In this document: piece by piece, positions 55,802-64,000 of the stretch
How positions within the stretch are numbered: the first letter of the stretch is position 1
Layout: every line of letters starts with the position of its first letter
The notes under the pieces: generated by a model
What the model saw: the letters and a program-made list of their open reading frames with translations, nothing else
Database searches by the model: none
What the model was told of the DNA's origin: nothing
Origin: JAJRVM01 sp963700515
GTDB taxonomy: Bacteria; Planctomycetota; Planctomycetia; Pirellulales; Pirellulaceae
NCBI GenBank assembly: GCA_963700515.1
Contig: CAVOXY010000058.1
Span: forward strand, 1 to 64,000
Direction of reading: 5' to 3'
Length of the DNA: 64,000 nucleotides
Translations under genes and position numbers: made by a program

Positions 55802-55935
55802 CGGAATTGTCCGTCCGTGGTTCGCACTTGTGGATAGCGGCCGTGCCGGCACGAGTCACACGCCCGACGCGTCACGTACCGCTATGCCAGCCACAAGAGG
55901 ATAAACGTACAACGCGGGTCGCTTTCTACAGAAGG
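55685..55935. repeat. Direct repeat U, copy 2
   Basis: Copy of 47575-47810: STAS head, GTGGATAGCGGCCGTGCCGG and GGATAAACGTACAACG. It defines the right edge of the second block. Confidence 0.75.
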
Positions 55936-56131
55936 CACGGCAGACGGAGTCAGCGGCGGTCGTCTCAAGTACAAGAAGATCGTTGACCAAAACGCCTGCT
56001 GGAAATCGGATTATCCCAACTGGCAGCTGAGCTGAAGAGACCGCGTGAATTAACACCATTGAATCACCACGACTTGCTCCATGCGTTCTGACCAAACCAC
56101 AGGTCCTCTATCGCCATCGCAAAATAATCTG

Positions 56132-56371
56132 ATGAAACCTCTCTTTTTCACTCTGGCTGTCGAGCTGCTCACGGCAGCATCAACCACGCCTACACGCCGA
56201 ACCGACCGAACGGCCCAACATTCTCTGGCTGACTTCCGAGGACAACAGTGCGCACTGGTTGGGTTGTTATGGAAACCCGCACGCCGACACCCCCAACATC
56301 GATCGGCTGGCCCGCGAAGGAATCCAGTACATGCACTGTTACGCTAACGCACCGGTCTGCGCCCCGATCTT
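56132..56371 (+). pseudogene. Sulfatase N-terminal remnant cut at its active-site motif
   Basis: ATG 56132 starts a signal-like stretch (KPLFFTLAVELLTAAS). After a frame change near 56200 it reads PNILWLTSEDNSAHWLG, NPHADTPNIDRLAREGIQ and YANAPVCAP, then IFKAGQ. The formylglycine motif would be C-A-P-S-R, so the break falls inside it. Nothing of the rest of the enzyme remains. Confidence 0.7.
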
Positions 56372-56570
56372 CAAGGCCGGTCAATCGGCTTCTCGCATCG
56401 AGAACTCGGACAAATTGTGTCATAATGTTGTGACAGACAGCACGGTTGATTATTTTGACCGGCCGGAGAAGTGTCACAATGAGAACCCGCTCGTACCGTT
56501 ACTTGGCCAGCCCCTCCCGCCTGCATTCCCGTCGATAGTCCGGAATCAAAGAAAAGGGAAAAGAAATACC

Positions 56571-57970
56571 ATGCCAAACCAAGTTCAGCTTGGTCGCCAG
56601 GCGGCTGCATTCTTGATGGTTTGCAGCTTCATCGCCAGCCTGCTTCCTAGTTTCGCTGCGGCTCTCTACGCCCAAACGGTGGACCCAGAATCAGTATTGG
56701 GCGACACGACAATGCCGTCCCCCGAAGACGTGTCGCAAAACTTTCCCTACGGAATCACGGGTAAGACGCCGCCGACTTTGATCAAAATTAATTACGAAGG
56801 ACAAGAACCCTACCACAAGCACCGCATCAATCTGAGGATCTTTCAAGGCTGCCCGCAGGTTGAAATCTCCGAGGGCGGCAGACTCTGGGCAACTTGGTTC
56901 GGATCCAACGTCCAAGCCGAACGAGCGCCGTACCACAAAGACCAGTTTTCGGTCATATCGACCTCCGCAGACGATGGCAAAACTTGGAAAGAAGTCTTTG
57001 TCTTCGACCCGAGCGAGCTCCTCGGCGGGGGAGCATCTGACCCGATGCTGTGGAAAGATCCCAAGGGAAATATCCGCTTCATCGGCCTTAGGAACATCGA
57101 TTTCAAAGGCAAGGACGAATTCGCCTCTTCCGCATGGGAATTCACCATGCTCAACCCAGAAAACGAACACACCGCTTGGACCGCGCCGCGTTTGCTTGGA
57201 AACAAAAACATTTCTGTCATGAAGCCGCTCATTTTCCCTGACGGTACTGTTATGCGTTCGATGGACGACTTCAAGTTGGTCGGCAGTCCCGACAAGGTGA
57301 GAATTCGCTTTTTGAAAGAAGACGTCGACGGCAAGCCGATATTCGTTTCCGAATTCCCTGTTGATAACGACGCAGTTTTTGCGGAGCAAATGCCTATCAT
57401 CAGAAAAGACGGCAGCCTCTTCACGTTCTACCGCGCAAGAAAGGGCAGAAATTCGCCGAATCCTTCGACGGCGGCAAGACCTGGAATCTGGGCGGCAATT
57501 ACCCGATGCAGTTCTCGATAAACACAAAGTGCATACTCAAGACACTCCCGTCGGGAAGAGTTTTGCTAATCGCAAACGACGTCCAGATGAAAGAGGAACG
57601 CGGCAAGAACATATACTACTATACCGACGAAAACGGTAAAGAACGCGAGCTTGAAAAAGATAAGACAGCGCGCACCCGCATGACGGCCTACTTAAGTGAC
57701 GACGATGGCAAAACCTTTACACATCGAATGCTTCTGTGCGACGAAGGTCAAATCAGCTATCCTTCGGCGACGCTCAGCAAAGACGGGGCCATCCACATCG
57801 TCTACGACCAAGGGCGTGGTGTGATCGGCCAGCACACGATCTTTTTGTCAAAGATTACGGAAGAGGACATCCTTGCGGGCAAACTCGTCAAAGACGAAAG
57901 CTTCTTGAACAACATCGTAAGCCGCCCCAGCGACCAAGGTGGCGGACGCCGCGAAGGCGACAAAATCTAA
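56571..57970 (+). pseudogene. Exo-alpha-sialidase-like BNR-repeat protein, one frameshift
   Basis: ATG 56571 behind AAAGGGAAAAGAAATACC; signal peptide AAAFLMVCSFIASLLPSFAA. Asp-boxes S-x-D-x-G-x-T-W/F appear as STSADDGKTWKEVFV and LSDDDGKTFTHRML. HRINLRIFQGCPQVEISEGG carries an arginine typical of sialidase folds. The frame changes near 57455 and resumes at MQFSINTKCILKTLPSGR. About 465 residues in total. Codons are rich in AAA, GAA and GAC-AAA pairs, noticeably less GC-rich than the neighbours, suggesting recent acquisition. Possible role: removal of sialic acid or another terminal sugar. Confidence 0.7.
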
Positions 57971-58195
57971 GATCGCCCCTCAGTCTTCTGGGTGCCCAGA
58001 TGCCGGCGATGCACGTCGATCAAGGTTTGGCCGAGGATGAGTCTCAACCAGACGAAGAAGGACGTGGATGAATCGTCGTGGAAGTGCTGCACGCGTTTCA
58101 CGGCCGCAAGATGAGCTTCCTGCAAAATATCGTCGGCATCCACCCGTCCGCGCAGTCGCGGATCGAGACGGAAGTGGATCATCCTCCACAACATC
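57967..58195 (-). pseudogene. ECF sigma factor fragment
   Basis: Reads HFRLDPRLRGRVDADDILQE, HDDSSTSFFVWLRLILG and LIDVHRRHLGTQKTEGRS: region 2 of planctomycete ECF sigma factors with the D-x-x-D-x-L-Q-E signature. Region 4 and the start are missing. Its right edge meets the flavoprotein fragment nose to nose, as the kinase does at 50650. Its left edge touches the sialidase stop. Confidence 0.75.
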
Positions 58196-58481
58196 GGAGC
58201 CAAAGTGACCGGCAAGGAGTGGAACGACGGGCACATCGGCCAGGCCACCAACCCGGCCGCCTGCTACGACGGTTGGCATGGGATGTTCGATCGAAAGCCG
58301 AGCACAACCAACGTGGAAATACATCACGACCTGGGCGTGGATGTCAATTACGTGGCTTACCAGGCCGGAAAACCCTTGAAGATGGGACCTCCGGGATCGG
58401 AAGGGAAGTCGAACGTTGCTGGCGGCCCCTACAGGCCGGCGGAATTCGATCGGCAAGGCCCCCCGCCAGGCGGCGACGGCC
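58193..58481 (+). pseudogene. Flavoprotein fragment, second copy
   Basis: NIGAKVTGKEWNDGHIGQA, WHGMFDRKPSTTNVEIHH and AYQAGKPLKMGPPGSEG to RQGPPPGGDG, nearly identical to 51090-51380. It stops inside the low-complexity stretch and is followed by unrelated sequence to 58608. Confidence 0.85.
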
Positions 58482-58594
58482 GGACTGAGAAAGACGATCG
58501 CTCGGCCCACGATCCGCGACGAGTCCTTGCTTGGCTTTCGTGGCACTGAGTTGCCGCAAATCTGATTGCGTCGTGTGTTTGTGGGAGTGACGAA

Positions 58595-58840
58595 ATGAAC
58601 AAACCGAATCTTCCACAAGAACGCCAAGCATTCATCCGATTAGCGCACTTCGGCACACCCAGCGCGACAGAGTCCGCGTGCGGCGATTCTCGGTTCTTCA
58701 TCGTCGCGGTCACAACTCTGCCACTTCACCATATTGATGGCCGGACGGTTGATGATTTGACCGACATTTGCGTGCACGTGTGGTCCACCCCCGAGTTGCC
58801 AGAACCGATGGCGTCGCTCGATTTTCCAGAGAGGGGGTAG
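58595..58840 (+). CDS. Possible small hypothetical protein inside repeat R copy 2
   Basis: 81 residues from ATG 58595 behind GGGAGTGACGAA. Reads KPNLPQERQAFIRLAHFG, FFIVAVTTLPLHHIDGRTV and VHVWSTPELPEPMASLDF. The same frame exists in copy 1 but without this start, since copy 1 is entered from the flavoprotein. No family recognised; may not be a gene. Confidence 0.3.
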   Translation: MNKPNLPQERQAFIRLAHFGTPSATESACGDSRFFIVAVTTLPLHHIDGRTVDDLTDICVHVWSTPELPEPMASLDFPERG

Positions 58841-59361
58841 CGCCCAAATTTTGACAACACAGCGGCGTTGGCCACCTGGAACGTTGGACGCGTATGTCGC
58901 CCCGACCTCGGAAGTTTTGGCGTGATCAAGACCTTCAGATGTCGCCCCCACCCGAGCGTCTAAAGGCAGCTTGCGGGGACGCGTCAGTGACGTTGATTGG
59001 AAGCGGTTGGGGCGGCGACGACTAGTCGAAGGTATGGTCGAATTGATGACGCGGGGTCGGGCCTTTCGACCATGAGCGAAGATCGTCCTTGCGCACGTTG
59101 GCCAGCCCGAACTGGGTCATTGACAGCACCACGGCAGGGCCCCGATTGACTGATCTTGATCAGGTGCGTCCCTCTTTCCTTGTGCTACAGGGGCTCCTTC
59201 GCGCGAACCGAAAAATCCCTTACAATTTCGAGGTTGAGTAGCGGATGCGGTCGGTGAGAATGGGCGAAACAGCCGCGGTTTTCTGCCAATGGAAGGTGTT
59301 CGCGGTGCCCTAAGAGATTGGGGCAAAAGAAGTTACAATCAGGTCCCCGTAGCCCAATTGG
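58609..59361. repeat. Direct repeat R, copy 2, running into the intact tRNA-Arg
   Basis: Second copy of the 753 bp repeat (see 51783-52535). It ends with the first 19 bases of tRNA-Arg, which here continue into the complete gene. This copy therefore looks ancestral and copy 1 derived. Confidence 0.9.
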
Positions 59362-59416
59362 ATAGAGCGTCGGCCTCCGGAGCCGAAGGTTACAGGTTCG
59401 AATCCTGTCGGGGATA
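59343..59416 (+). tRNA. tRNA-Arg (anticodon CCG)
   Basis: 74 nt cloverleaf. Acceptor GTCCCCG pairs with CGGGGAT (G-U at the first pair), discriminator A. D arm GCCC/GAGC with one C-A mismatch. Anticodon stem TCGGC/GCCGA with loop CTCCGGA, anticodon CCG. T arm ACAGG/CCTGT with loop TTCGAAT. CCA is not encoded (ATACTCT follows). It reads CGG codons. It is the only complete tRNA seen in the window and the source of the fragments at 30192 and 52517. Confidence 0.93.
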
Positions 59417-59646
59417 CTCTAAGTCCTTTCCTGCTAATATCTTGCGAAAGGAGCAACCTGCGGCCAAAGGGGCCAACGGTTCATGCAATTCGCTTTCGCT
59501 GCAAGTTGTTTCCAGTCAACTGCTTATCTTCTTTCTGGTGACGGAACTCGGACAAGCTGTCCGAAAACTCGGCGTGCGCGAGTCCGCCCTCCGCGTCTGG
59601 TAGAGTGCATGGAAGTGCCTGCCCCGCTAGACCTCCGGAGATGCTT

Positions 59647-59870
59647 ATGGACCTCGATGCTGTTCATGGCGGATCATCACCAGACGCCAAGATCGCGTTT
59701 TTTCGATCGCTGTTTCGCGGGCGCGATGATGTCTACGCACGTCGATTCTAAAATCGAAAAATGGGTAAGTCTGGATACTCGCCAGTCTGCGGAATGTGCC
59801 AATGAGTGGGTGCGAGGAGACTGCGAAATCGATCAACTACGGGCCACTACGTCAGGCTTTCGAGCGACCT
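59647..59870 (+). pseudogene. TOTE conflict-system primase remnant
   Basis: ATG 59647 behind GGAGATGCTT: KIAFFRSLFRGRDDVYARRF, a TAA stop where E is expected, then NRKMGKSGYSPVC. After a short insertion and frame change near 59790 it gives CANEWVRGDCE. The run matches the N-terminus of archaeo-eukaryotic primase proteins of TOTE conflict systems (K-I-A-L-F-R-S-L-F-R-G-R-D-D-V-Y type). The intact proteins are about 800-1000 residues with helicase and nuclease parts, none of which is here. A nonsense mutation plus an indel argues for real decay. Confidence 0.6.
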
Positions 59871-59903
59871 AGCTAAGAGAGACCATACGAGGCGAGGCTT
59901 CGC

Positions 59904-60281
59904 ATGTTAGATGCTTTTCGATTGATTCCGGCATTGCAGCTGATTTTCAGAACGGAAATCGAATTCACAGCTGACAGTTTTGTCGAGTTGAATCGGTCGC
60001 AGCGTGAGGTTTTCCAACAGAAGATGGGAGACTCAGATGATCGGATCTACCGCGTCGTCCTGCTGGAGCCCACCGTTGTGCAACGGCAGGACGAAAAAGT
60101 CACGCTTGAACTATCGGTTGTTACCGAATCGGAACGGCAACTGATACTTGATGCGGTCGATTTCGTCTACCGTGCCTCTTCAGAAATGCCAGACAAGTCT
60201 GCCACATTCCAGCAGCGACTGGATTTTCTGCGACCACGGTTGCCCCCAGTCGTGATTGGAGACGAAGGGCACCGTCAATAA
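59904..60281 (+). CDS. Hypothetical protein
   Basis: 125 residues from ATG 59904 with GAGGCGAGGC upstream. Alpha/beta pattern: LIFRTEIEFTADSFVELN, YRVVLLEPTVVQRQDEK, VTLELSVVTESERQLILDAV, then QRLDFLRPRLPPVVIGDE. The frame looks genuinely coding. No family recognised. Confidence 0.5.
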   Translation: MLDAFRLIPALQLIFRTEIEFTADSFVELNRSQREVFQQKMGDSDDRIYRVVLLEPTVVQRQDEKVTLELSVVTESERQLILDAVDFVYRASSEMPDKSATFQQRLDFLRPRLPPVVIGDEGHRQ

Positions 60282-60365
60282 GCAGTTCCCGCTTACGACG
60301 CGTCCAGTACCTGCGTCCCGGTCGTCATCATGAAGACCTTTTGCCGCCACGGCACGCCGACGCAC

Positions 60366-61400
60366 TCAATTGTCATTCAAAGGCAGATCAATTTCGAGGC
60401 TCTGTTGCGTATACGACCAGTCCCTCGGATGACAGAACGGACGCATGAACGGGAGGACTCGCTCTGGGGGTGGGGGCCATGCACCATCAAGTACCATGTG
60501 CTCCATTGCGTTCAAGGCGGCGTGAAGCACGTTCTGTGCCTGCCGTATGATCGCTTTTTCGTGTCGAGGTAAAACACGCCGCTCATTGAATCGATGCCCG
60601 GGGCGCCGCCCGGCGTGTACATCCTCCACGGGACCATTACGCCAGGACAGGAGTGTTATCGTGTTGGCGATTATGCGGACCCCATATTCTCGCGCGAGTT
60701 CTAAATCACGCTCCAACATCTCCTCAGGCCAAGCACGTTGCACTGCGGTGGCCATCGCTGAAGCTGCACACTCCGCCAGAACGTCCCCCTCCGGAACACG
60801 CGTGACCGTCTTTCGTCCAACGGGCAGATGCGTCAGTGCTCGCTGGACAAGTTCTCTATAGCGTTGATCATCTGAACCCTTCAGCGTGAGCCACCACTGG
60901 ATCGCCGCCGATATCTCAATATTCAATCGTGCCATTTCGTTGTCGGCGATTTGGCTCGTGTTCTCGTCCCAGGCGTGCGGGGAAAACGGTCGTGATGCGT
61001 CGACCAGCGCGGCGAAATACGAACCCCAGCGAAGACAGACAGCGACCGCTGCTCGTGCCTCGTCAGCGGGTCGCACATATCGGTCGGCCGGACTCGGCTT
61101 CGCCTCAAGATGGTCAACCACTTGTCGGAACATAGGCACCCCTGGAGGAGTGATGCGCGTGACCAACAGTTGTTCTTCATCGAGAATCTGGAACCAGCTT
61201 CCAGCGTCAAGGACAAAGTCGTCTTTCACGCCGACACGCAACGTACCACTCGAAGCGGGGTCGGGAGTTGTCATCGCACGTCTCGGAAACGGCTGTCGAT
61301 CGCGGTTCGCGAACGCTTGTGACCGTGTTGCCTGCCAATCATCCAGCACCCGTGCCACGGCCGCTTGGACAGCCTTCCAGCGGTCATACCCCTTGGCCAA
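60366..61400 (-). CDS. Hypothetical protein, about 340 residues
   Basis: Start uncertain: TTG 61400 or ATG 61273. The frame is open further upstream to 61490 with protein-like text (LKWSSVYDHLLAKGYDRW) but no ATG. Mostly helical, with YVRPADEARAAVAVCLRWG, NIEISAAIQWWLTLKGSDD and VLAECAASAMATAVQRAWP. The C-terminus includes FMRPFCHPRDWSYTQQSLE. No catalytic motif or family recognised. It converges with the 59904 gene. Confidence 0.55.
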   Translation of the reverse strand: MAKGYDRWKAVQAAVARVLDDWQATRSQAFANRDRQPFPRRAMTTPDPASSGTLRVGVKDDFVLDAGSWFQILDEEQLLVTRITPPGVPMFRQVVDHLEAKPSPADRYVRPADEARAAVAVCLRWGSYFAALVDASRPFSPHAWDENTSQIADNEMARLNIEISAAIQWWLTLKGSDDQRYRELVQRALTHLPVGRKTVTRVPEGDVLAECAASAMATAVQRAWPEEMLERDLELAREYGVRIIANTITLLSWRNGPVEDVHAGRRPGHRFNERRVLPRHEKAIIRQAQNVLHAALNAMEHMVLDGAWPPPPERVLPFMRPFCHPRDWSYTQQSLEIDLPLNDN

Positions 61401-61559
61401 CAGATGATCATAGACAGAACTCCATTTGAGAACGACAGCGTTCCGTGTGGAATGCCCAGCGAGCCCGCCTGATCAGCGCTGCCTCACCCAGCATACAATT
61501 CTGCACGTGTTCAACCGCGAAACGCCTGGCGTTGACTTTATTGATTCTCTATCGGCATC

Positions 61560-62312
61560 TTAGTCCGGGTATTGCGGCGGCGACTTTCCCACCCGGCGGA
61601 TTACACGCGGATAGGTCACGGTGGGAATGGCTTGGTCGATGCGTTCCACCTCAACTTGATGAAACCAATCGTCGCCGAAGTCGAACCAGTAGCCGAACGC
61701 ACGATGCGGCTTCAACTGCAGGTTGTCCAGCGTGGTTGTACGGGCATCGCGGCGGCCTTTCGGCTTCTTTCCTGTGGGAATTCCGTAGTTGGGACCGTCC
61801 GGATCGAATGGGCGACGGCCAAACTGGAATTCGTACAGGTGTTCATCCCAGCGGTCGTAAGCCTGAAAAATGGCTTCATGGAGTTGCTGAAGCGTCTGGT
61901 CGCCGCGGATTTCGATGACGCGGCTGATTTCTTTGTTGGCGAACTTCTCGCTCACAGGCCCGCCCATCAGATACACCGCGAGCACGTACAGATTCGTCGG
62001 CGGGGACGCGGGAGCAGCCGGTGGCGGCTTTGTGCGTTTGCTGGCTGGCTGGGGCCGCTTGCTCTTGCTGCCGCCTTCACGCCACGGTGGGATTTCGTCT
62101 TCGGGGACCAGCACCTGGATCGACCGGGGCACGCCTGGCTGACGAAGAATCAGTCCTTTCTTTTCCAGTGTCTTGACCATTTGGTTCACCGACGGCGGCG
62201 AGACACACATCGCGGCCGCAATTTCCGATTCGGCAGGTGGACGACCGTGAAGGCTGGTGTAGGCATGAATGAACGAAAGATATCGGCCCTGCGTCGATGT
62301 GAAATCTACCAT
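61560..62312 (-). CDS. LexA-like winged-helix domain fused to a plasmid pRiA4b ORF-3 domain
   Basis: About 250 residues from ATG 62312 behind AAAGGAACCCG. Residues 1-70 form a LexA-type DNA-binding domain (YLSFIHAYTSLHGRPPAESE, MCVSPPSVNQMVKTLEKKGL). A Lys/Pro linker follows (SKRPQPASKRTKPPPAAP). Residues 110-250 are a pRiA4b ORF-3-like domain (VIEIRGDQTLQQLHEAIF, AYDRWDEHLYEFQFG, FGYWFDFGDDWFHQVEVERI). No LexA protease domain is present. It may be a regulator whose sensor part is the ORF-3 domain; that combination is noteworthy but the role is unknown. Confidence 0.8.
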   Translation of the reverse strand: MVDFTSTQGRYLSFIHAYTSLHGRPPAESEIAAAMCVSPPSVNQMVKTLEKKGLILRQPGVPRSIQVLVPEDEIPPWREGGSKSKRPQPASKRTKPPPAAPASPPTNLYVLAVYLMGGPVSEKFANKEISRVIEIRGDQTLQQLHEAIFQAYDRWDEHLYEFQFGRRPFDPDGPNYGIPTGKKPKGRRDARTTTLDNLQLKPHRAFGYWFDFGDDWFHQVEVERIDQAIPTVTYPRVIRRVGKSPPQYPD

Positions 62313-62458
62313 CGGGTTCCTTTCAGTTTGCGTGATCGCACGCCGTGAACGATCCTCACCCAGCGCCGTGTATTGATTCATCCGCCCCCTTTCTCTTCCG
62401 CTATGGCGATCCAGCGATCAAGTCTCTTCCGCGCATATTTGCCTTCCGGATACTCTGT

Positions 62459-62863
62459 TCATTGCGTGTATTCATCGCTTCGCTGCGAGTCGCGTTCGCA
62501 TTCCATGGCATACAGGGCGGCGTAGTCCTCGGCGAGGTATGCATCCAGTGGGGAGTCGTACGCATACCAACGATCGGATAAGCCGTCCTCCGCGCGTGCC
62601 TCGTGACGTTTCTTTCGTGAAATTGCGAGTTGCTGTTCGGCAATCTCCCGCTGCTTCAGATAATCTGGGTCCAAATGAATGCCCAATTGCTTCAATTCAA
62701 TCGCGGCACATCGCCAATCGATGCCGTAATATTTGCAGTACCCGCGCAGGACATTTGTTCCGCTGTACTGCTTCAACCATGCCACCGCGGACTGCAATCG
62801 TGCAGGTCGCTTCATGCGTTTGCAGCGGGGACCAAGGTGTTTTCTCTTTCGACTGCGACCCAT
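62459..62863 (-). CDS. Conserved-type hypothetical protein
   Basis: 134 residues. Basic start (GRSRKRKHLGPRCKRMK), then AVAWLKQYSGTNVLRGYCKY and YGIDWRCAAIELKQLGIHLD. The acidic tail is DSPLDAYLAEDYAALYAME. The segment around YGIDWRCAA resembles a family widespread in planctomycetes whose function is unknown. It lies 7 bp after the true stop of the 62870 gene, likely co-transcribed. Confidence 0.6.
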   Translation of the reverse strand: MGRSRKRKHLGPRCKRMKRPARLQSAVAWLKQYSGTNVLRGYCKYYGIDWRCAAIELKQLGIHLDPDYLKQREIAEQQLAISRKKRHEARAEDGLSDRWYAYDSPLDAYLAEDYAALYAMECERDSQRSDEYTQ

Positions 62864-62869
62864 TTGCGT

Positions 62870-63992
62870 TCAACCCAACAATCCGCGTTTGCGCAGTGAT
62901 GACTTCAGATGGCCCAATGTCGGATGCTGTTTGACAAGATGAGCAGCATGTTTGCGAGTCATTCTCTTCTCCTTCGCCACCACCGATTGCCTCACGAAGC
63001 TCGGCAAGGATTTCGGCCGCGGCTTTGTAGTTCGCGGTTCCCCGTTCATCAACGAGCCTCGATGCTTCCCGTAGCCAAGGTTGCGGTTTCTTGACCATTT
63101 CCTTCATTCGGTCTTGTCGCTCTCGTTCCTTCTTGGCCGCCTTGCGTTTCTCTGCGGCGGCTCGTTTCTTCTGCTGTTTTGCCTCGTGGTCAGCTCGAAG
63201 CTGCTGCGTCCTGTCAAGCAGCATTTGGAACGAGCGGCCCAACGAACTCGTCGGCCAATCAGACGACTCGGCACGGTTCTGGATGGCTGCAAGCGTCTCG
63301 GCCTTGACGGTGTTGGGATTGTCGGCCAGAAACCGATGCAGCAAGTCCTTTGATTCTGTCTCACTGAGTTGTTCCACCCATTCCCTGCGTTGCTGATCAT
63401 CGGACGCTCGATTTGGAGCCGCAGGTGTTCCTTCCGCTGCAGCGACGAGCATGAGTGGATCGAGGCCGAAAAACTCCAACAGCGAGCCAAAGGCTTGAGC
63501 ACACTGGGAAAGCCCGGCGGGTACGGGAGGTTCCACGATGTCGCGATCAACGGAATCGTCGTCCATCGCGGCACAAAGCCAAAGTGCATACAACGTGCGC
63601 AGGTCGCCCGTCACCAATTGGTTGCGAATCGGGACCAATTCTTCCATGTAATCATCGAGGTCCCAGAGTTCTTCGGTCTCGCCGGGTTCGTGATAGGGGC
63701 GGAGTACCACGATTCCGGCCTCTCCTTTTCGATCTTTTTCCCATCGAAGTTCACCGGTACCGATGTAACGGCACCACAGACGTTTCGGAAAAGGCAATCC
63801 CGTCGGCAACCGGAACGCGACTGTCCGAATGCCGAAGTTGGCATAATGCAAGAAGACGTCGTAGCCGCTTCGGAGCAAACCGTTCACGTCGCCGCGGAAG
63901 TCGCCGTAGTGATATTCGTTCCGAAATGACCAGCGCGAAATCTCCGCACGCGTCGATTGCTTCTGTGCGAACTTCAGTTGCGAATCCGTCAA
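62870..63992 (-). pseudogene. Hypothetical planctomycete-type protein, late frameshift, near window edge
   Basis: Starts at ATG 63992 (or beyond the edge). SFRNEYHYGDFRGDVNGLLR, GYDVFLHYANFGIRTVAFRL and LVTGDLRTLYALWLCAAMDD are conserved-looking. A charged coiled coil follows (EKRKAAKKERERQDRMKEM). Near 62965 the frame changes; the expected end is MTRKHAAHLVKQHPTLGHLK with RKRGLLG at 62870. The other frame runs on to 62697 over the next gene, which is not credible. Function unknown. A single indel, so possibly intact in reality. Confidence 0.6.
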
Positions 63993-64000
63993 TGGCTTGT

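Noticed and set aside
51783..59361. Repeat R as an insertion sequence
   Set aside because: No transposase frame, no terminal inverted repeats and no target duplication seen; both copies end in tRNA sequence.

Overview
The window looks like a chromosomal accessory region from a planctomycete, probably of the Pirellulales type. Evidence is the combination of Ser/Thr kinases with TPR tails, DUF6288 and DUF1593 proteins, sulfatase, sialate O-acetylesterase and GH95-like enzymes, a HzsA-like multi-haem C-terminus, PQQ-propeller and EF-hand exported proteins, CotH/lamin-tail/dockerin fragments, a STAS protein and a TOTE-type primase remnant. Most genes are GC-rich. The taxonomic call is inference from gene families; no rRNA is present.

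Layout. 1-5.9 kb: a decayed DUF1704 (QEGLA) gene, a frameshifted outer-membrane channel gene, a small membrane protein, a broken alpha/beta hydrolase and a 5'-truncated cytochrome. 5.9-17.2 kb, minus strand: a polysaccharide or glycoconjugate gene cluster with a ceramidase-like enzyme, a truncated acetylesterase, a GH95-like fucosidase, a sulfatase, a DUF6288 protein and one intact sialate O-acetylesterase. Several of these carry multiple frameshifts. 17.9-28.0 kb, minus strand: a kinase-TPR pseudogene, a truncated SDR, and a sugar or polyol ABC operon (binding protein, DUF2291, half-size ATPase, permease) next to a zinc alcohol dehydrogenase. 28.2-33.1 kb: a mosaic of gene fragments, two small-gene cassettes and a dispersed repeat. 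33.1-36.8 kb: a glycosyltransferase and a GNAT / ATP-grasp / BKACE cluster. 37.0-39.8 kb: a DUF6288 mini-gene, a broken S9 peptidase and an acetylesterase remnant.

40.5-59.4 kb is the most unusual part. It contains two blocks that share much of their content. Each begins with a repeat leader and a toxin-antitoxin cassette (Phd-like/RelE at 40.9 kb, small antitoxin/VapC at 53.0 kb). Each continues through AraC, PQQ and STAS-headed genes with different internal deletions. Each ends in a flavoprotein fragment and a near-identical direct repeat of about 750 bp. The second repeat runs into an intact tRNA-Arg(CCG) at 59343-59416. The first stops after only the first 19 bases of that tRNA. A third copy of the same tRNA 5' fragment sits at 30192-30210, in the leader of a DUF433/PIN-like cassette. 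I read this as an accessory array built by repeated duplication or insertion at a tRNA-Arg locus, with toxin-antitoxin cassettes carried by a shared modular leader. No integrase or transposase was recognised.

59.6-64 kb holds a TOTE primase remnant and then ordinary-looking genes: three hypothetical proteins, one LexA-like/pRiA4b ORF-3 fusion and a conserved planctomycete-type gene running to the window edge.

Many conserved genes are interrupted by one- or two-base shifts. These are annotated as pseudogenes, but uncorrected sequencing indels are an alternative for some of them.
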